Program-made: the position numbers and the translations under genes
Virus record (IMG/VR): IMGVR_UViG_3300021963_000315
Span: 1 to 37,744 of that record
Length of the DNA: 37,744 nucleotides
Direction: 5' to 3' (one strand)
From: a virus
Shown: positions 1 to 8,401 of the stretch, piece after piece
Numbering within the stretch: position 1 is the stretch's first letter
How the letters are laid out: every line of letters begins with the position of its first letter
The notes under the pieces: model-generated
The model's input: the letters and a program-made list of their open reading frames with translations, nothing else
Told to the model about the DNA's origin: nothing
The model's database searches: none

Positions 1-1
1 T

Positions 2-601
2 ACAGTTGCTAAGCTAGGTTCGCCTGCTACTGCTACTGCCGGTACATTCAACCTAGACGTTGACTCTAACGGTCGTTGGTCTGTTGAGCGTTTCAAAGGT
101 CTATTGTTTAACATCGAACGCGATGCTAACCACATTGGTCAAGACACTCGTCGTGGTAAAGGTAACTTCATTGTTTGCTCTGCTGACGTAGCTTCCGCAT
201 TGGCCATGGCTGGTGTGTTGGATTACACTCCCGCATTGTCTACAAACTTGAACGTTGATGATACTGGTAACACATTTGCTGGTGTATTGAACGGTCGTTT
301 CAAAGTATATGTTGATCCATATTCTGCCAACCTCGGTTCTGCTAACCAGTTCTACGTTGTTGGTTACAAAGGTACTTCACCTTATGACGCAGGTATTTTC
401 TACTGCCCTTACGTTCCATTGCAAATGGTTCGCGCAGTTGATCCTAACAGCTTCCAGCCAAAAATCGGCTTCAAGACTCGTTACGGTATGATTGCTAACC
501 CATACGTTACAACTTCTGCTTCTGGCGCTGCTGATGCATCGACCTTTACAGCTAACCGTAACCAATACTATCGTCGTACCAAGGTTACTAACTTGATGTA
601 A
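2..601 (+). CDS. 23: Major capsid protein gp23, C-terminal part (5' truncated by window)
   Basis: The reading frame is open from base 2 and ends at TAA 599-601, giving about 199 residues of a protein that starts outside the window. The segment RWSVERFKGLLF followed by IERDANHIGQDTRRGKGNF and ASALAMAGVLDYTPAL matches what I know of the C-terminal half of T4 gp23, the HK97-fold hexamer subunit of the head. It is the last gene before a strong terminator, as expected for the end of the late head operon. An internal ATG at 104 is in frame, but the homology clearly extends upstream of it. Assignment is by family recognition; identity is very likely. Confidence 0.95.
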   Translation, partial: TVAKLGSPATATAGTFNLDVDSNGRWSVERFKGLLFNIERDANHIGQDTRRGKGNFIVCSADVASALAMAGVLDYTPALSTNLNVDDTGNTFAGVLNGRFKVYVDPYSANLGSANQFYVVGYKGTSPYDAGIFYCPYVPLQMVRAVDPNSFQPKIGFKTRYGMIANPYVTTSASGAADASTFTANRNQYYRRTKVTNLM

Positions 602-640
602 TCTAAAGCCGTCGAGAAGAACGGATCCCGGCAACGGGTT

Positions 641-670
641 AAAAGGGAGCCTAAACAGCTCCCTTTTTTT
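641..670 (+). terminator. Rho-independent terminator after gp23
   Basis: AAAGGGAGC, a short loop CTAAACA, then GCTCCCTTTTTTT: a perfect stem followed by a T run, 40 nt after the capsid stop codon. Confidence 0.93.
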
Positions 671-673
671 CGT

Positions 674-681
674 TATAAATA
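674..681 (+). promoter_or_regulatory. T4-type late promoter
   Basis: TATAAATA is an exact match to the T4 late -10 consensus read by gp55-bearing RNA polymerase. It lies directly after the capsid terminator and 18 nt before the ATG of the tail-tube-like gene. The presence of gp55 in the same window supports its use. Confidence 0.85.
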
Positions 682-699
682 TTGTAAAGGAAACAATTA

Positions 700-1287
700 A
701 TGTTTACAGCCAATCTTTCAACAGTATTAAATGAAGTTAGTAGCATTACTACTACCCCTGTTACTAACTTTCTTAGACCGAACGCTTTTAGGTTTTTAAT
801 TAAAAATTTACCAAGCGTAGCATTTACATGTCAGTCGGCTAATCTCCCATCGTTGACATTAGGGTTTACAACTCAGCCAACACCGTTTATTGATATTCCG
901 CATGTGGGAGACAAGAATTTATTTGGAGATTTTACAATTCGGTTTTTAATTACCGAAGATATGTCAAATTATATCGAATTATATGAATGGTTAGTTGCAC
1001 TTGGCTTTCCAAACGACTATAATCAATATAGAAATTTTACTGGTGAACGGTTAAATAGGTTTCCTTTTGTTAAAGATGCTCGTGGAGCCCCGATGGCGGT
1101 AGCTTACTCAGATGCAACATTAACTATATTGGATAGTAATAATGTACCGAAGACGAATATTAATTTTAGAGATGTTTTTCCTGTTTCAGTAGAAGCTCTT
1201 GATTTTGAAATTACTTCTTCCTCGGTTGATTATTTCGTTGGTATCGCTTCTTTTAAATATAAACTATTTGATATTGAAGTATTATAA
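700..1287 (+). CDS. Tail-tube-like structural protein (gp19/gp54-type fold suspected)
   Basis: 195 residues. Segments such as RPNAFRFLIKNLP, FTCQSANLPSLTLG and IPHVGDKNLFGDFTIRFL have the layout of T4-like tail tube proteins and their baseplate-junction paralogues: an N-terminal RPN(x)F strand, a 'QSANLP' strand and a 'GD..F.D.T..FLI.ED' strand. The likely role is tail tube or tube initiator in the virion. It has its own late promoter with exact TATAAATA, consistent with a structural gene, and an AAAGGA ribosome site before the ATG. The family call rests on pattern memory; a baseplate or tail-completion role is equally possible. Confidence 0.55.
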   Translation: MFTANLSTVLNEVSSITTTPVTNFLRPNAFRFLIKNLPSVAFTCQSANLPSLTLGFTTQPTPFIDIPHVGDKNLFGDFTIRFLITEDMSNYIELYEWLVALGFPNDYNQYRNFTGERLNRFPFVKDARGAPMAVAYSDATLTILDSNNVPKTNINFRDVFPVSVEALDFEITSSSVDYFVGIASFKYKLFDIEVL

Positions 1288-1308
1288 TTCTTTTTTTGGA
1301 GCTAAATT

Positions 1309-2175
1309 ATGGCAACTAAGCAAGTTCAACTTTCCGTTGATGAAATTCGTAAAAATAAATTCTTTATCGCTACACCATGCTATGGTGGTCAGCTAAATGA
1401 ACCCTACTTTCGTTCAGTTATTAAGATGATGACATTCTTTAACGGTCATCAAATCCCTCTCGCTTTTGGTACTATTGCTAACGAGTCCTTAGTTACTCGT
1501 GCACGTAATGTATTAGTAGCATACTTTCTTGCATCTGATTATACCCATCTTATGTTTATCGATGCCGATATTGAATTTCAGACAGAAGATGTTTTGAAAT
1601 TATACGCGCATAAGAAAGATGTAGTCGTAGGTGCATATCCTAAAAAAGGTGTTGCATGGGATAGAATTCGTAGTAACTTAACAGACCCTGCTAACAAAGA
1701 TAAGCAAATAACTGATCGTGAGATTGCTGCTTTTGGTTCTGACTATGCTATTAACTTTAAGTTTGTTGATAAAGAGACCAAGACAATTGGTGTCGAGAAC
1801 GGGTTAGTTAAACTACATGATGCAGGTACAGGCTTCATGATGATTAGCCGTGAAGCTATCCTTAAGATGATTAAAGCATATCCTGAACTTAAGTATAACA
1901 ATGATGTTAACATCAACAATGCCGATCTGAAAGATCATTTCTATGCATTGTTTGATACGATGATCGACCCTATTGACCGTCGTTATCTGTCTGAAGACTA
2001 TACGTTCTGCCGTCGTTGGCAAGAACTTGGTGGTGATGTTTGGCTTGACCCTTCTATCTCCTTAAACCACTACGGTCATTTCTGCTTCCAAGGCAACCCT
2101 GAGGCTATTATTAACTTTGGCCCTCCTCCTGAAGAAGAAAGAAAAGACATTGTTACTTTAGATCTACCTGAATAA
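1309..2175 (+). CDS. GT-A type glycosyltransferase
   Basis: 288 residues. The N-terminus FFIATPCYGGQLNEPYF and the metal-binding DxD motif (D85-A-D87 in FIDADIEF) mark a GT-A fold nucleotide-sugar transferase, like those common in T4-like cyanophages. The C-terminal WLDPSISLNHYGHFCF segment also fits that group. The acceptor cannot be read from sequence: virion protein, host envelope or modified DNA are all possible. It sits after the tail-tube-like gene with a GGAGC ribosome site and may be co-transcribed from the late promoter at 674. Confidence 0.75.
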   Translation: MATKQVQLSVDEIRKNKFFIATPCYGGQLNEPYFRSVIKMMTFFNGHQIPLAFGTIANESLVTRARNVLVAYFLASDYTHLMFIDADIEFQTEDVLKLYAHKKDVVVGAYPKKGVAWDRIRSNLTDPANKDKQITDREIAAFGSDYAINFKFVDKETKTIGVENGLVKLHDAGTGFMMISREAILKMIKAYPELKYNNDVNINNADLKDHFYALFDTMIDPIDRRYLSEDYTFCRRWQELGGDVWLDPSISLNHYGHFCFQGNPEAIINFGPPPEEERKDIVTLDLPE

Positions 2176-2193
2176 AGTTACATTACCTATATT

Positions 2194-2634
2194 ATGAAAT
2201 TGAGTGAACTGACAGAGGAGTGGTCCAAGGACGCCCCTATTAATGAGACAAACCTAGGGCACGAAGCTGCCCGGGTCCCTATTCTACACTCCAAATATAT
2301 CACTGTGATGTCTACCACCAAGCTCCAACTCCGTAAGGCGGAGTCAGAGTATCTTAATACCAGACGTATGAAATACAAATACTTCAGGGGTGAAATGACT
2401 AAGCAGGAATTGGAAGATGAGGGCTGGTCTCAATACCAAGGTAATAAGCCATTGAAGAACGAGATGGATGAATTACTTGAATGTGATAATAAATTGATTG
2501 AGTTACAAGATAAGATAGAGTATTTTAAAACTACTATCTATACGCTAGAGCAAATAATCAGATCACTTAACTCTCGTACCTGGGATATTAAATCAAGTAT
2601 TGAGTGGGCTAAGTTTACTAACGGTATGATGTAA
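2194..2634 (+). CDS. uvsY: Recombination mediator UvsY
   Basis: 146 residues with the T4 UvsY pattern: N-terminal KLSELTEEWSKDAPINETNLG, then YxSKY..., an alpha-helical middle, and the C-terminal AIKSRxW-like segment SRTWDIKSSIEW. UvsY loads the UvsX recombinase onto gp32-coated single-stranded DNA. It overlaps the next gene, uvsW, by one base (TAATG), the gene order typical of T4-like phages. Confidence 0.9.
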   Translation: MKLSELTEEWSKDAPINETNLGHEAARVPILHSKYITVMSTTKLQLRKAESEYLNTRRMKYKYFRGEMTKQELEDEGWSQYQGNKPLKNEMDELLECDNKLIELQDKIEYFKTTIYTLEQIIRSLNSRTWDIKSSIEWAKFTNGMM

Positions 2635-4121
2635 TGGCCGATATAGCAATCAAAAAGAAAAATGAAGTATACTTAACAGTACAGACAGATCCCTCTATTG
2701 CGCAGGAGCTGGTAGATCATTTTTCTTTTGATGCCCCTGGTGCTAAGTTTCATCCTCTCTTTCGTAATAAAATATGGGATGGTAAGATCAGACTCTTCTC
2801 TATGTTTACAAAAGAGTTATATGTTGGTCTTAAAAGTTATTTGGAGCATTTTGCCGAGGTTAATCAATACACAATTGATTATAGCGAGTATATTGACCAA
2901 GCTGATTCCGTAACATTAGAACTTGTAAGAGATTTTATTAATGAACTTAACCTATCATTGCCCGGTGGCGAATCCATCAGAGATTATCAGCTCGATGCGG
3001 TTTATAGAGCAATTACCGATGGAAGACGTCTTCTTCTGTCCCCTACAGGTTCCGGTAAGTCACTCATTATCTACTGTCTATTGCGTTGGAATGAAAAGTT
3101 TGGAAGGCGCCAACTTATCCTGGTCCCTACAACCTCTTTAGTAGAGCAAATGTATGCAGATTTTCAATCCTATTCACAAAATAATGGATGGAAGTCATCA
3201 GAAAACTGCTCGCGTATATACTCCGGGCACTCTAAAGAAAACCTACTTCCAATAGTAATTTCTACTTGGCAATCTATCTACGAATTACCTAAGAAGTTCT
3301 TTGAGAACTACCAGGTTGTGTATGGAGATGAGGCGCATACATTTAAAGCTAAATCGCTAACTGGTATCATGCATAAGATGGTTAATACACCTTATCGTAT
3401 TGGTACGACTGGTACGTTAGATGGTACTAAGACTCATAAGTTAGTACTAGAAGGTCTATTTGGTTCTGTATACAAGGTAACATCTACCAAGCAGTTGATG
3501 GATAATGATCAGCTTGCAGAGTTAAAGATCTTTGGTCTGGTACTTCAATACCCTGATGATGTTAAGAAAGCTTGCAAGGATAATAAGTACCCCGATGAGA
3601 TGACTTTTCTTTGTGGATATGAGCCTAGAAATAAATTCATTCGTAATCTTGCTCTCAGTCAAACAGGTAACTCGTTAGTGCTATTTCAATATGTTGAGAA
3701 GCATGGTCAAATACTCTTTGATATGATTAAGGCTAAAGCCGGAGATAGAAAAGTATTCTTTGTATTCGGAGGTACTGAGACTGCTGATAGAGAAAACATA
3801 AGACGTATTACCGAACAAGAGAATGATGCTATTATTGTTGCATCCTACGGTACGTTTTCTACAGGCATAAATATTAGGAACCTTCACAATATTATATTTG
3901 CATCGCCAACTAAATCAAGAATTAGAAACTTACAATCGGTAGGTAGGGGGTTAAGAAAAGGTGATGCAAAGACGCATTGTAATTTATACGACATTGGTGA
4001 TGATCTGACTTGGAAAACAAGAAAAAATTATACATTATTGCATATGATCGAAAGAATTAAAACCTATAATGATGAGCACTTTGACTACAATCTAGTAAAG
4101 GTATCTCTAAATGTACTGTAA
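2634..4121 (+). CDS. uvsW: ATP-dependent DNA helicase UvsW
   Basis: 495 residues, usual length for UvsW. Superfamily 2 motifs are in order: a RDYQLDAV Q-like motif near 116, Walker A SPTGSGKS at 136-143, DEAH at 232-235, GTTGTLDG motif III near 258, and motif VI QSVGRGLRKG. UvsW unwinds branched intermediates and R-loops and moves T4-like phages from origin- to recombination-dependent replication. It is translationally coupled to uvsY by a one-base overlap. Confidence 0.95.
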   Translation: MADIAIKKKNEVYLTVQTDPSIAQELVDHFSFDAPGAKFHPLFRNKIWDGKIRLFSMFTKELYVGLKSYLEHFAEVNQYTIDYSEYIDQADSVTLELVRDFINELNLSLPGGESIRDYQLDAVYRAITDGRRLLLSPTGSGKSLIIYCLLRWNEKFGRRQLILVPTTSLVEQMYADFQSYSQNNGWKSSENCSRIYSGHSKENLLPIVISTWQSIYELPKKFFENYQVVYGDEAHTFKAKSLTGIMHKMVNTPYRIGTTGTLDGTKTHKLVLEGLFGSVYKVTSTKQLMDNDQLAELKIFGLVLQYPDDVKKACKDNKYPDEMTFLCGYEPRNKFIRNLALSQTGNSLVLFQYVEKHGQILFDMIKAKAGDRKVFFVFGGTETADRENIRRITEQENDAIIVASYGTFSTGINIRNLHNIIFASPTKSRIRNLQSVGRGLRKGDAKTHCNLYDIGDDLTWKTRKNYTLLHMIERIKTYNDEHFDYNLVKVSLNVL

Positions 4122-4533
4122 GTTTATAAAGTTAACCAGTGGAGAAAATTTAATTGTCTCTACTGAAGATGAGTGTGTGGATCTGACTGATAATAAGTAT
4201 ATTGAAGTTTCAGAGCCTGTAGAAATACATTCGATGAAAATGCCCTATGCTGGTGGAGTTATTGAGTCCTATATTATGCAACCATGGCTTAAAATGTCTG
4301 CAAAAGAAGTTTTGAGAATTCCGGCTCGTAACGTTATAATTGCAACAAATGTGTTAGAGAAAGCCGAATCTCAGTATAAACAATTTATAATAGAGTACGA
4401 TAGTTTTGCAATGGCTACTGAAGAAGATATTGATGAAGCACTTTTAGGTGATATCGATATTGAAGGAAATGAAATCACCGAGGAGGATGATAATGATAGT
4501 TGGAGAAGTGGTTCCGATAGGACCTATCACTGA
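4111..4533 (+). CDS. Conserved phage protein, LSm-like N-terminus suspected
   Basis: 140 residues. The opening FIKLTSGENLIVST and later MPYAGGVIESYIMQPWLKMS resemble small beta-barrel, Hfq/LSm-like phage proteins found between uvsW and gene 55 in related genomes; the C-terminus is acidic. It overlaps uvsW by 11 nt and gene 55 by 41 nt. Function unknown: an RNA-binding or structural role is a guess from the N-terminal pattern. Confidence 0.75.
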   Translation: MYCKFIKLTSGENLIVSTEDECVDLTDNKYIEVSEPVEIHSMKMPYAGGVIESYIMQPWLKMSAKEVLRIPARNVIIATNVLEKAESQYKQFIIEYDSFAMATEEDIDEALLGDIDIEGNEITEEDDNDSWRSGSDRTYH

Positions 4534-5068
4534 AAAAAAAGCACCTGCACATTATGTAGACAATAAAAAGTTTTTCGAAGCTTTAGTTGAGTATCGTAAG
4601 CTGGTGCTTGATGCAGCTGCTAAGGGTGAAGAGAGACCGAGAGTAACGGAATATATTGGGGAGTGCTTTCTCAAGATAGCTACCCACCTTTCATATAAAG
4701 CCAATTTTATTAACTACACCTATAAAGATGATATGATATCAGACGGTATCGAAAATTGTCTTACAGCAGTTATTAAGTTTGACCCCGAGCGGGGTATGAA
4801 CCCATTTGCCTACTTTACGCAAATTACTTTTTTTGCATTCGTAAGACGGATTCAGAAAGAAAAGAAACAACAAGCAACCAAGTACAAGTTAATGGAGAAC
4901 ATTGATATTGATATGCTGATAGCTCATTCTGAAGGTAATGAAGAATTCGCAAATTCTTTAGTAGAAATGATGAGAAAACAAGTAGATAACATCGATGTTG
5001 ATAAGAGAACGGTAAAAAAACCTAAGAAAAAAGCCGTTTCTGACGAAGGAACCCTTGACATTGAATAA
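4493..5068 (+). CDS. 55: Late-transcription sigma factor gp55
   Basis: 191 residues from the ATG at 4493, chosen because a full AGGAGG site lies at 4481-4486, six bases upstream; an in-frame ATG at 4448 has no such site. The central region (DDMISDGIENCLTAVIKFDPERGMNPFAYFTQITFFAFVRRI, split here by function: 'DGIENCLTAV' and 'NPFAYFTQI') is the sigma region 2 core conserved in T4 gp55. gp55 directs host RNA polymerase to TATAAATA late promoters. The C-terminus is Lys-rich, where T4 gp55 contacts the gp45 clamp. Confidence 0.92.
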   Translation: MIVGEVVPIGPITEKKAPAHYVDNKKFFEALVEYRKLVLDAAAKGEERPRVTEYIGECFLKIATHLSYKANFINYTYKDDMISDGIENCLTAVIKFDPERGMNPFAYFTQITFFAFVRRIQKEKKQQATKYKLMENIDIDMLIAHSEGNEEFANSLVEMMRKQVDNIDVDKRTVKKPKKKAVSDEGTLDIE

Positions 5069-5083
5069 GGTATAGTATATAAT
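5055..5083 (+). promoter_or_regulatory. Sigma70-type promoter inside the end of gene 55
   Basis: TTGACA at 5055-5060 and TATAAT at 5078-5083 with a 17-nt spacer, a perfect consensus. The expected start point, 7 nt after the -10, is the A of the next gene's ATG (5090), so the mRNA may be leaderless. Confidence 0.88.
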
Positions 5084-5089
5084 AGGCTT

Positions 5090-5404
5090 ATGCCTGTTAA
5101 AGTATATTATTACACTAAAGATAAAGATGGTTACGTCACCCCAGACGCAACCTACGAGAGTACTCCGGAAGACGAGGATGGTCTTTTCCTATGGCAGCAC
5201 ATTAATAAAGCTCGTAAGCAAGCTGGTGTACCCCGAGAACGTTTCTTTATAATTAATACTTCTTGCTCACCTCGTAAGAAGTCCACCTGGATTAATCCAG
5301 ATTGGCCTGTAGTACCTTTTCCTAAGCTTAAAAAAGCTAAACTGGCTTTCGGTAGATATGTTATCGAGAAACCACCAGAACCCGTTGATCCTGATTATGA
5401 CTAG
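5090..5404 (+). CDS. Hypothetical protein (104 aa)
   Basis: Not recognised. Soluble, Lys-rich and Pro-rich C-terminus (EKPPEPVDPDYD). Central CSPRKKSTWINPDWPVVPFPK. No ribosome site stands at the usual spacing, and the ATG is placed exactly where transcription from the 5055 promoter should begin. Codon use resembles its neighbours. Confidence 0.75.
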   Translation: MPVKVYYYTKDKDGYVTPDATYESTPEDEDGLFLWQHINKARKQAGVPRERFFIINTSCSPRKKSTWINPDWPVVPFPKLKKAKLAFGRYVIEKPPEPVDPDYD

Positions 5405-5414
5405 CCTATATAAT
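5385..5414 (+). promoter_or_regulatory. Sigma70-type promoter ahead of the 7-deazaguanine cluster
   Basis: TTGATC at 5385-5390 and TATAAT at 5409-5414, 18-nt spacer, overlapping the end of the preceding gene. It is the only clear promoter before the queE-queD gene run and may drive it. Confidence 0.75.
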
Positions 5415-5450
5415 GGATCGTGCCCTTCCACGTACAACTAGGAGAATCTA

Positions 5451-5627
5451 ATGATTCAATTTGACTTTGATCTGCTTCCAGATCCCGACCGCCACCGTAA
5501 GATTAGCTTTGTAAAAAGCGGTCTACGTATTCTAGCTGGCATTGCCCTCATTTTCGGTAGTCTCATTACTACTGGTATCCTCTTAATCATTGCTGAAATT
5601 CTCGGCATTGCGGAGGAGCTTGTCTAA
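5451..5627 (+). CDS. Small membrane protein (58 aa)
   Basis: Starts at ATG 5451 behind AGGAGA (5440-5445) and ends in a TAATG overlap with queE. The N-terminus (FDFDLLPDPDRHRKISF) is polar; residues about 29-50 (ILAGIALIFGSLITTGILLI) form one transmembrane helix. Similar short proteins with the DPDRHRKISF signature occur in T4-like cyanophages as far as I recall. Function unknown. Confidence 0.8.
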   Translation: MIQFDFDLLPDPDRHRKISFVKSGLRILAGIALIFGSLITTGILLIIAEILGIAEELV

Positions 5628-6484
5628 TGGCTAAACTAAAAGTAGCAGAACTATTCTACTCCATTCAAGGCGAAGGCCGGTATATGGGTGTACCTTCTGT
5701 ATTCCTTCGCACCTTTGGTTGTAACTTTACCTGTAGTGGTTTTGGTATGCCTAAGGGTGAGTCTAGTAAAGAGGTTGACTATGTGGCTGCAGAGGTTGGT
5801 AAGTTTCTTTCATATAAAGAACTACCGCTTGTTAGTACAGGTTGTGATTCATACGCTAGTTGGGATCCTCGTTTTAAGCATCTATCTCCCGTTCTTGATA
5901 CTGACTCGATTGCCGAAGCTGTTGTTGACTCTCTACCGTACAAAGAATGGAAGGAAGAACATCTTGTAATTACCGGGGGCGAGCCTTTACTAGGTTGGCA
6001 GAGAGCGTACCCTGACTTGCTCGAACATCCAAAGATGAGAGCATTAAAGGAGATTACATTTGAGACCAATGGTACTCAAGAACTTACCGAAACGTTTAAA
6101 GACTATCTTGATAGATGGGGCTGGGGGGTACCTGGTAACTTCGATCGTCAAATTACATTCTCAGTATCACCTAAGCTATCGGTATCAGGTGAGAAGTGGG
6201 ATGAAGCTATTAAACCTGAAATTGTTGCAGACTACAGTAACGTAGGTTATGTGTATTTAAAGTTTGTAGTTGCATCTCAAGAAGATGCTGATGAAGCAGA
6301 AAAAGCAGTAGAAGCATACCGTGCAGCTGGCTTTGTGGGGCCGGTATACTTGATGCCTGTTGGTGGTGTTGAGTCGGTATATCATATGAACAACCGGGCT
6401 GTGGCAGAACTTGCCATGAAGAAGGGGTATCGTTACAGCGATCGTCTTCAAGTGCCTTTATTTAAAAACGAATGGGGAACCTAA
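5627..6484 (+). CDS. queE: 7-carboxy-7-deazaguanine synthase QueE (radical SAM)
   Basis: 285 residues. QueE converts 6-carboxytetrahydropterin to 7-carboxy-7-deazaguanine (CDG). Family marks seen: the N-terminal ELFYSIQGEGRYMGVPSVFLR, the FITGGEPLL-type motif (VITGGEPLL) and FETNGTQ. The iron-sulfur cysteines are unusual: C32 and C36 (GCNFTCSG) are present, but the third appears to be C73 in TGCDSYASWD, so the normal CX3CX2C motif is split by about 36 residues. It leads the biosynthetic run, overlapping the small membrane gene by one base. Confidence 0.9.
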   Translation: MAKLKVAELFYSIQGEGRYMGVPSVFLRTFGCNFTCSGFGMPKGESSKEVDYVAAEVGKFLSYKELPLVSTGCDSYASWDPRFKHLSPVLDTDSIAEAVVDSLPYKEWKEEHLVITGGEPLLGWQRAYPDLLEHPKMRALKEITFETNGTQELTETFKDYLDRWGWGVPGNFDRQITFSVSPKLSVSGEKWDEAIKPEIVADYSNVGYVYLKFVVASQEDADEAEKAVEAYRAAGFVGPVYLMPVGGVESVYHMNNRAVAELAMKKGYRYSDRLQVPLFKNEWGT

Positions 6485-6485
6485 A

Positions 6486-7163
6486 ATGTCATTACAAATT
6501 GGAAAAACGGACGCCGAACTCGGCTATAAAGTAGAAGAATATCTTATCTCTAAAGGCGTTCATACACCTATTGTATTGGATAGACTTGGAGTTAAAGATG
6601 AGCGTAAGATTGCAAAGATCGAAAAGAACTTTGCTGTTATTATGGAGACGTTGGGTCTTGACTTGACCGATGACTCGTTGATGGATACTCCTAAGCGTGT
6701 AGCTAAGATGTTTGTACGAGAAATCTTCTGGGGCTTGAAACCTGAGAACTTTCCTAAGTGTACTGTCATTGAGAATAAGATGGGGTACGACGAAATGGTG
6801 GTTGAGAAAGACATTACTATGATGTCTAACTGCGAGCATCACTTTGTTACCATCGACGGTAAGGCACATATTGGTTATATTCCTAAAGGTAAGGTACTTG
6901 GTCTATCTAAGTTAAATCGTATTGTAGAATACTTTGCCCGTCGCCCTCAGGTACAGGAACGTATTGCCGAACAGGTATACCATGCATTGTGCTTTATTCT
7001 TGGTACTGAAGATGTTGCCGTTGTGATTGAAGGTACTCATTACTGCGTTAAGTCACGAGGTGTTGAAGATCATTCCTCATCTACCCTTACAGCCAAGCTT
7101 GGTGGTTGCTTTAAGAGTGAGCCCGATTGCCGAGCTGAATTTATGTCTTTAATTAAGAGGTAA
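6486..7163 (+). CDS. folE: GTP cyclohydrolase I
   Basis: 225 residues, normal length. Clear GCH-I motifs: MSNCEHHFVTIDGKAHIGYIP (zinc and substrate residues), GLSKLNRIVEYFARRPQVQE and a C-terminal EGTHYCVKSRGVED with the second zinc cysteine. It makes 7,8-dihydroneopterin triphosphate from GTP, the first step to preQ0. Starts one base after queE's stop, consistent with co-transcription. Confidence 0.96.
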   Translation: MSLQIGKTDAELGYKVEEYLISKGVHTPIVLDRLGVKDERKIAKIEKNFAVIMETLGLDLTDDSLMDTPKRVAKMFVREIFWGLKPENFPKCTVIENKMGYDEMVVEKDITMMSNCEHHFVTIDGKAHIGYIPKGKVLGLSKLNRIVEYFARRPQVQERIAEQVYHALCFILGTEDVAVVIEGTHYCVKSRGVEDHSSSTLTAKLGGCFKSEPDCRAEFMSLIKR

Positions 7164-7166
7164 TTT

Positions 7167-7604
7167 ATGACATGGTATGCAAACTCCGAAGGTCGCTATG
7201 GTGCCAAGGGTGCCAAAGGTGACCTTGGTGAAGCAATTGTTGCAGAATATTGCAAGACTAATAATATCTTATATGAGGATAAAAACGATATTAAGAGTCA
7301 AGTAGTACTAAAAATTGATTGTATTATTGATGGAGTTGCTATAGATGTTAAGTCAAATTATTATAAGGGTACCCTTTGTGTAGAATTGTTTAATAACAGA
7401 AAACAGCGCGCAGGGTGGTTATATACTACAATGGCTAAACAAATTTACGGGGTAGATGTGGATACTAGATCTATTTACCGTTATAATATAGAAGATATGA
7501 TAGCTTATGTAAGTATGAATGAGCACCGAGCAAAGAAGACTAAGTACGATGATACCGTCATCTGGGCCCCTGTTGCATTAGATATTATTGAGAAACTACA
7601 ATGA
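7167..7604 (+). CDS. PD-(D/E)XK-type nuclease-like protein
   Basis: 145 residues. KGDLGEAIVAEYCKTNNILYED followed by KIDCIIDGVAIDVKSNYYKG matches the restriction-endonuclease fold order: a helix with Glu, a beta strand with Asp (D in KIDCIID) and the x-D-V-K motif. This suggests a DNA nuclease or resolvase. It lies between folE and dpdA and overlaps dpdA by 4 nt, so it is produced with the DNA-modification enzymes; a link to degrading unmodified DNA is inference. The Hjc-type Holliday junction nuclease is another possibility. Confidence 0.65.
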   Translation: MTWYANSEGRYGAKGAKGDLGEAIVAEYCKTNNILYEDKNDIKSQVVLKIDCIIDGVAIDVKSNYYKGTLCVELFNNRKQRAGWLYTTMAKQIYGVDVDTRSIYRYNIEDMIAYVSMNEHRAKKTKYDDTVIWAPVALDIIEKLQ

Positions 7605-8401
7605 AAATTAGTCATGAATCCCCGCTTTGCCTTCTTGATCGGTCTCGTAGTTATAACGATTACGATTACGCTCTTGTCCACTTGTTCGAGACCGAACCAA
7701 CCTACCTACAATTCTTTAAAGACTCTCTAGCTCAAGGTCGAACTGTATTACTAGATAATTCTATCTTTGAGTTAGGTACTGCTTTTGATTCCGATAAGTT
7801 TGCCCATTGGATTAAAGAGCTACAACCAACTGAGTATATTATCCCTGATGTACTTGAAGATACTCTCGGTACAATGGATAATGCCCTGGACTGGAAAGAA
7901 AAGTATTCTGATCTACCGGGTAAGACTATTGGTGTTGTCCAGGGTAAGAGTTATGCAGATCTCGTACAATGCTATGACTATCTAGATAATATTATTGGTG
8001 TAGATAAGATTGCTATTTCTTTTGACTATTCGTACTACCTTGAGGTTTGCCCTCATCCAAATAAATGGATGGGGTATGCGTTAGGTAGAGTACAAACTTT
8101 GACTAGGTTACTAAATGACGGTGTTATCAATACTAAGAAACCACATCACCTCCTTGGTTGTGCGCTTCCAATTGAGTTCATGTTCTATCGTGAAGGATTC
8201 GAATGGTTGGACTCGTTGGATACTTCCAATCCTATTGTCCATGCTTTGTTGGACTTTGGCTACGAGCCTGGTGGTCTGGTTAGTAAAAAATCCATTAAGC
8301 TCATTGAATTACTTAACACTCCTGAACCCTCGGTAGCTGCTATGCATACCATTAATCATAATATTAAGTATTTCAGATCATACGTTCATGGTTACAGATA
8401 A
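7601..8401 (+). CDS. dpdA: DpdA-like DNA (7-deazaguanine) transglycosylase
   Basis: 266 residues. The pattern LLDNSIFELG (50-59), IIPDVLED (80-87), GVVQG (111-115), HLLGCALPIEF (183-193) and WLDSLDTSNP (202-211) matches the phage DpdA branch of the tRNA-guanine transglycosylase superfamily, which exchanges guanine in DNA for preQ0 or preQ1. D52, D83 and D207 are candidate catalytic or binding residues by analogy with TGT. No TGT zinc-binding Cys cluster is visible. Its neighbours provide every step of preQ1 synthesis and a formyltransferase, which strongly supports a DNA-modifying role rather than tRNA queuosine. Confidence 0.85.
   Translation: MKISHESPLCLLDRSRSYNDYDYALVHLFETEPTYLQFFKDSLAQGRTVLLDNSIFELGTAFDSDKFAHWIKELQPTEYIIPDVLEDTLGTMDNALDWKEKYSDLPGKTIGVVQGKSYADLVQCYDYLDNIIGVDKIAISFDYSYYLEVCPHPNKWMGYALGRVQTLTRLLNDGVINTKKPHHLLGCALPIEFMFYREGFEWLDSLDTSNPIVHALLDFGYEPGGLVSKKSIKLIELLNTPEPSVAAMHTINHNIKYFRSYVHGYR

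Noticed and set aside
5405-5626. preQ1 riboswitch before the que cluster
   Set aside because: No preQ1-I/II-like pseudoknot pattern could be recognised by eye.
6257-6451. Reverse-strand open frames inside queE, folE, gp47 and gp46
   Set aside because: They lie opposite strongly recognised genes, lack ribosome sites and show no family pattern.
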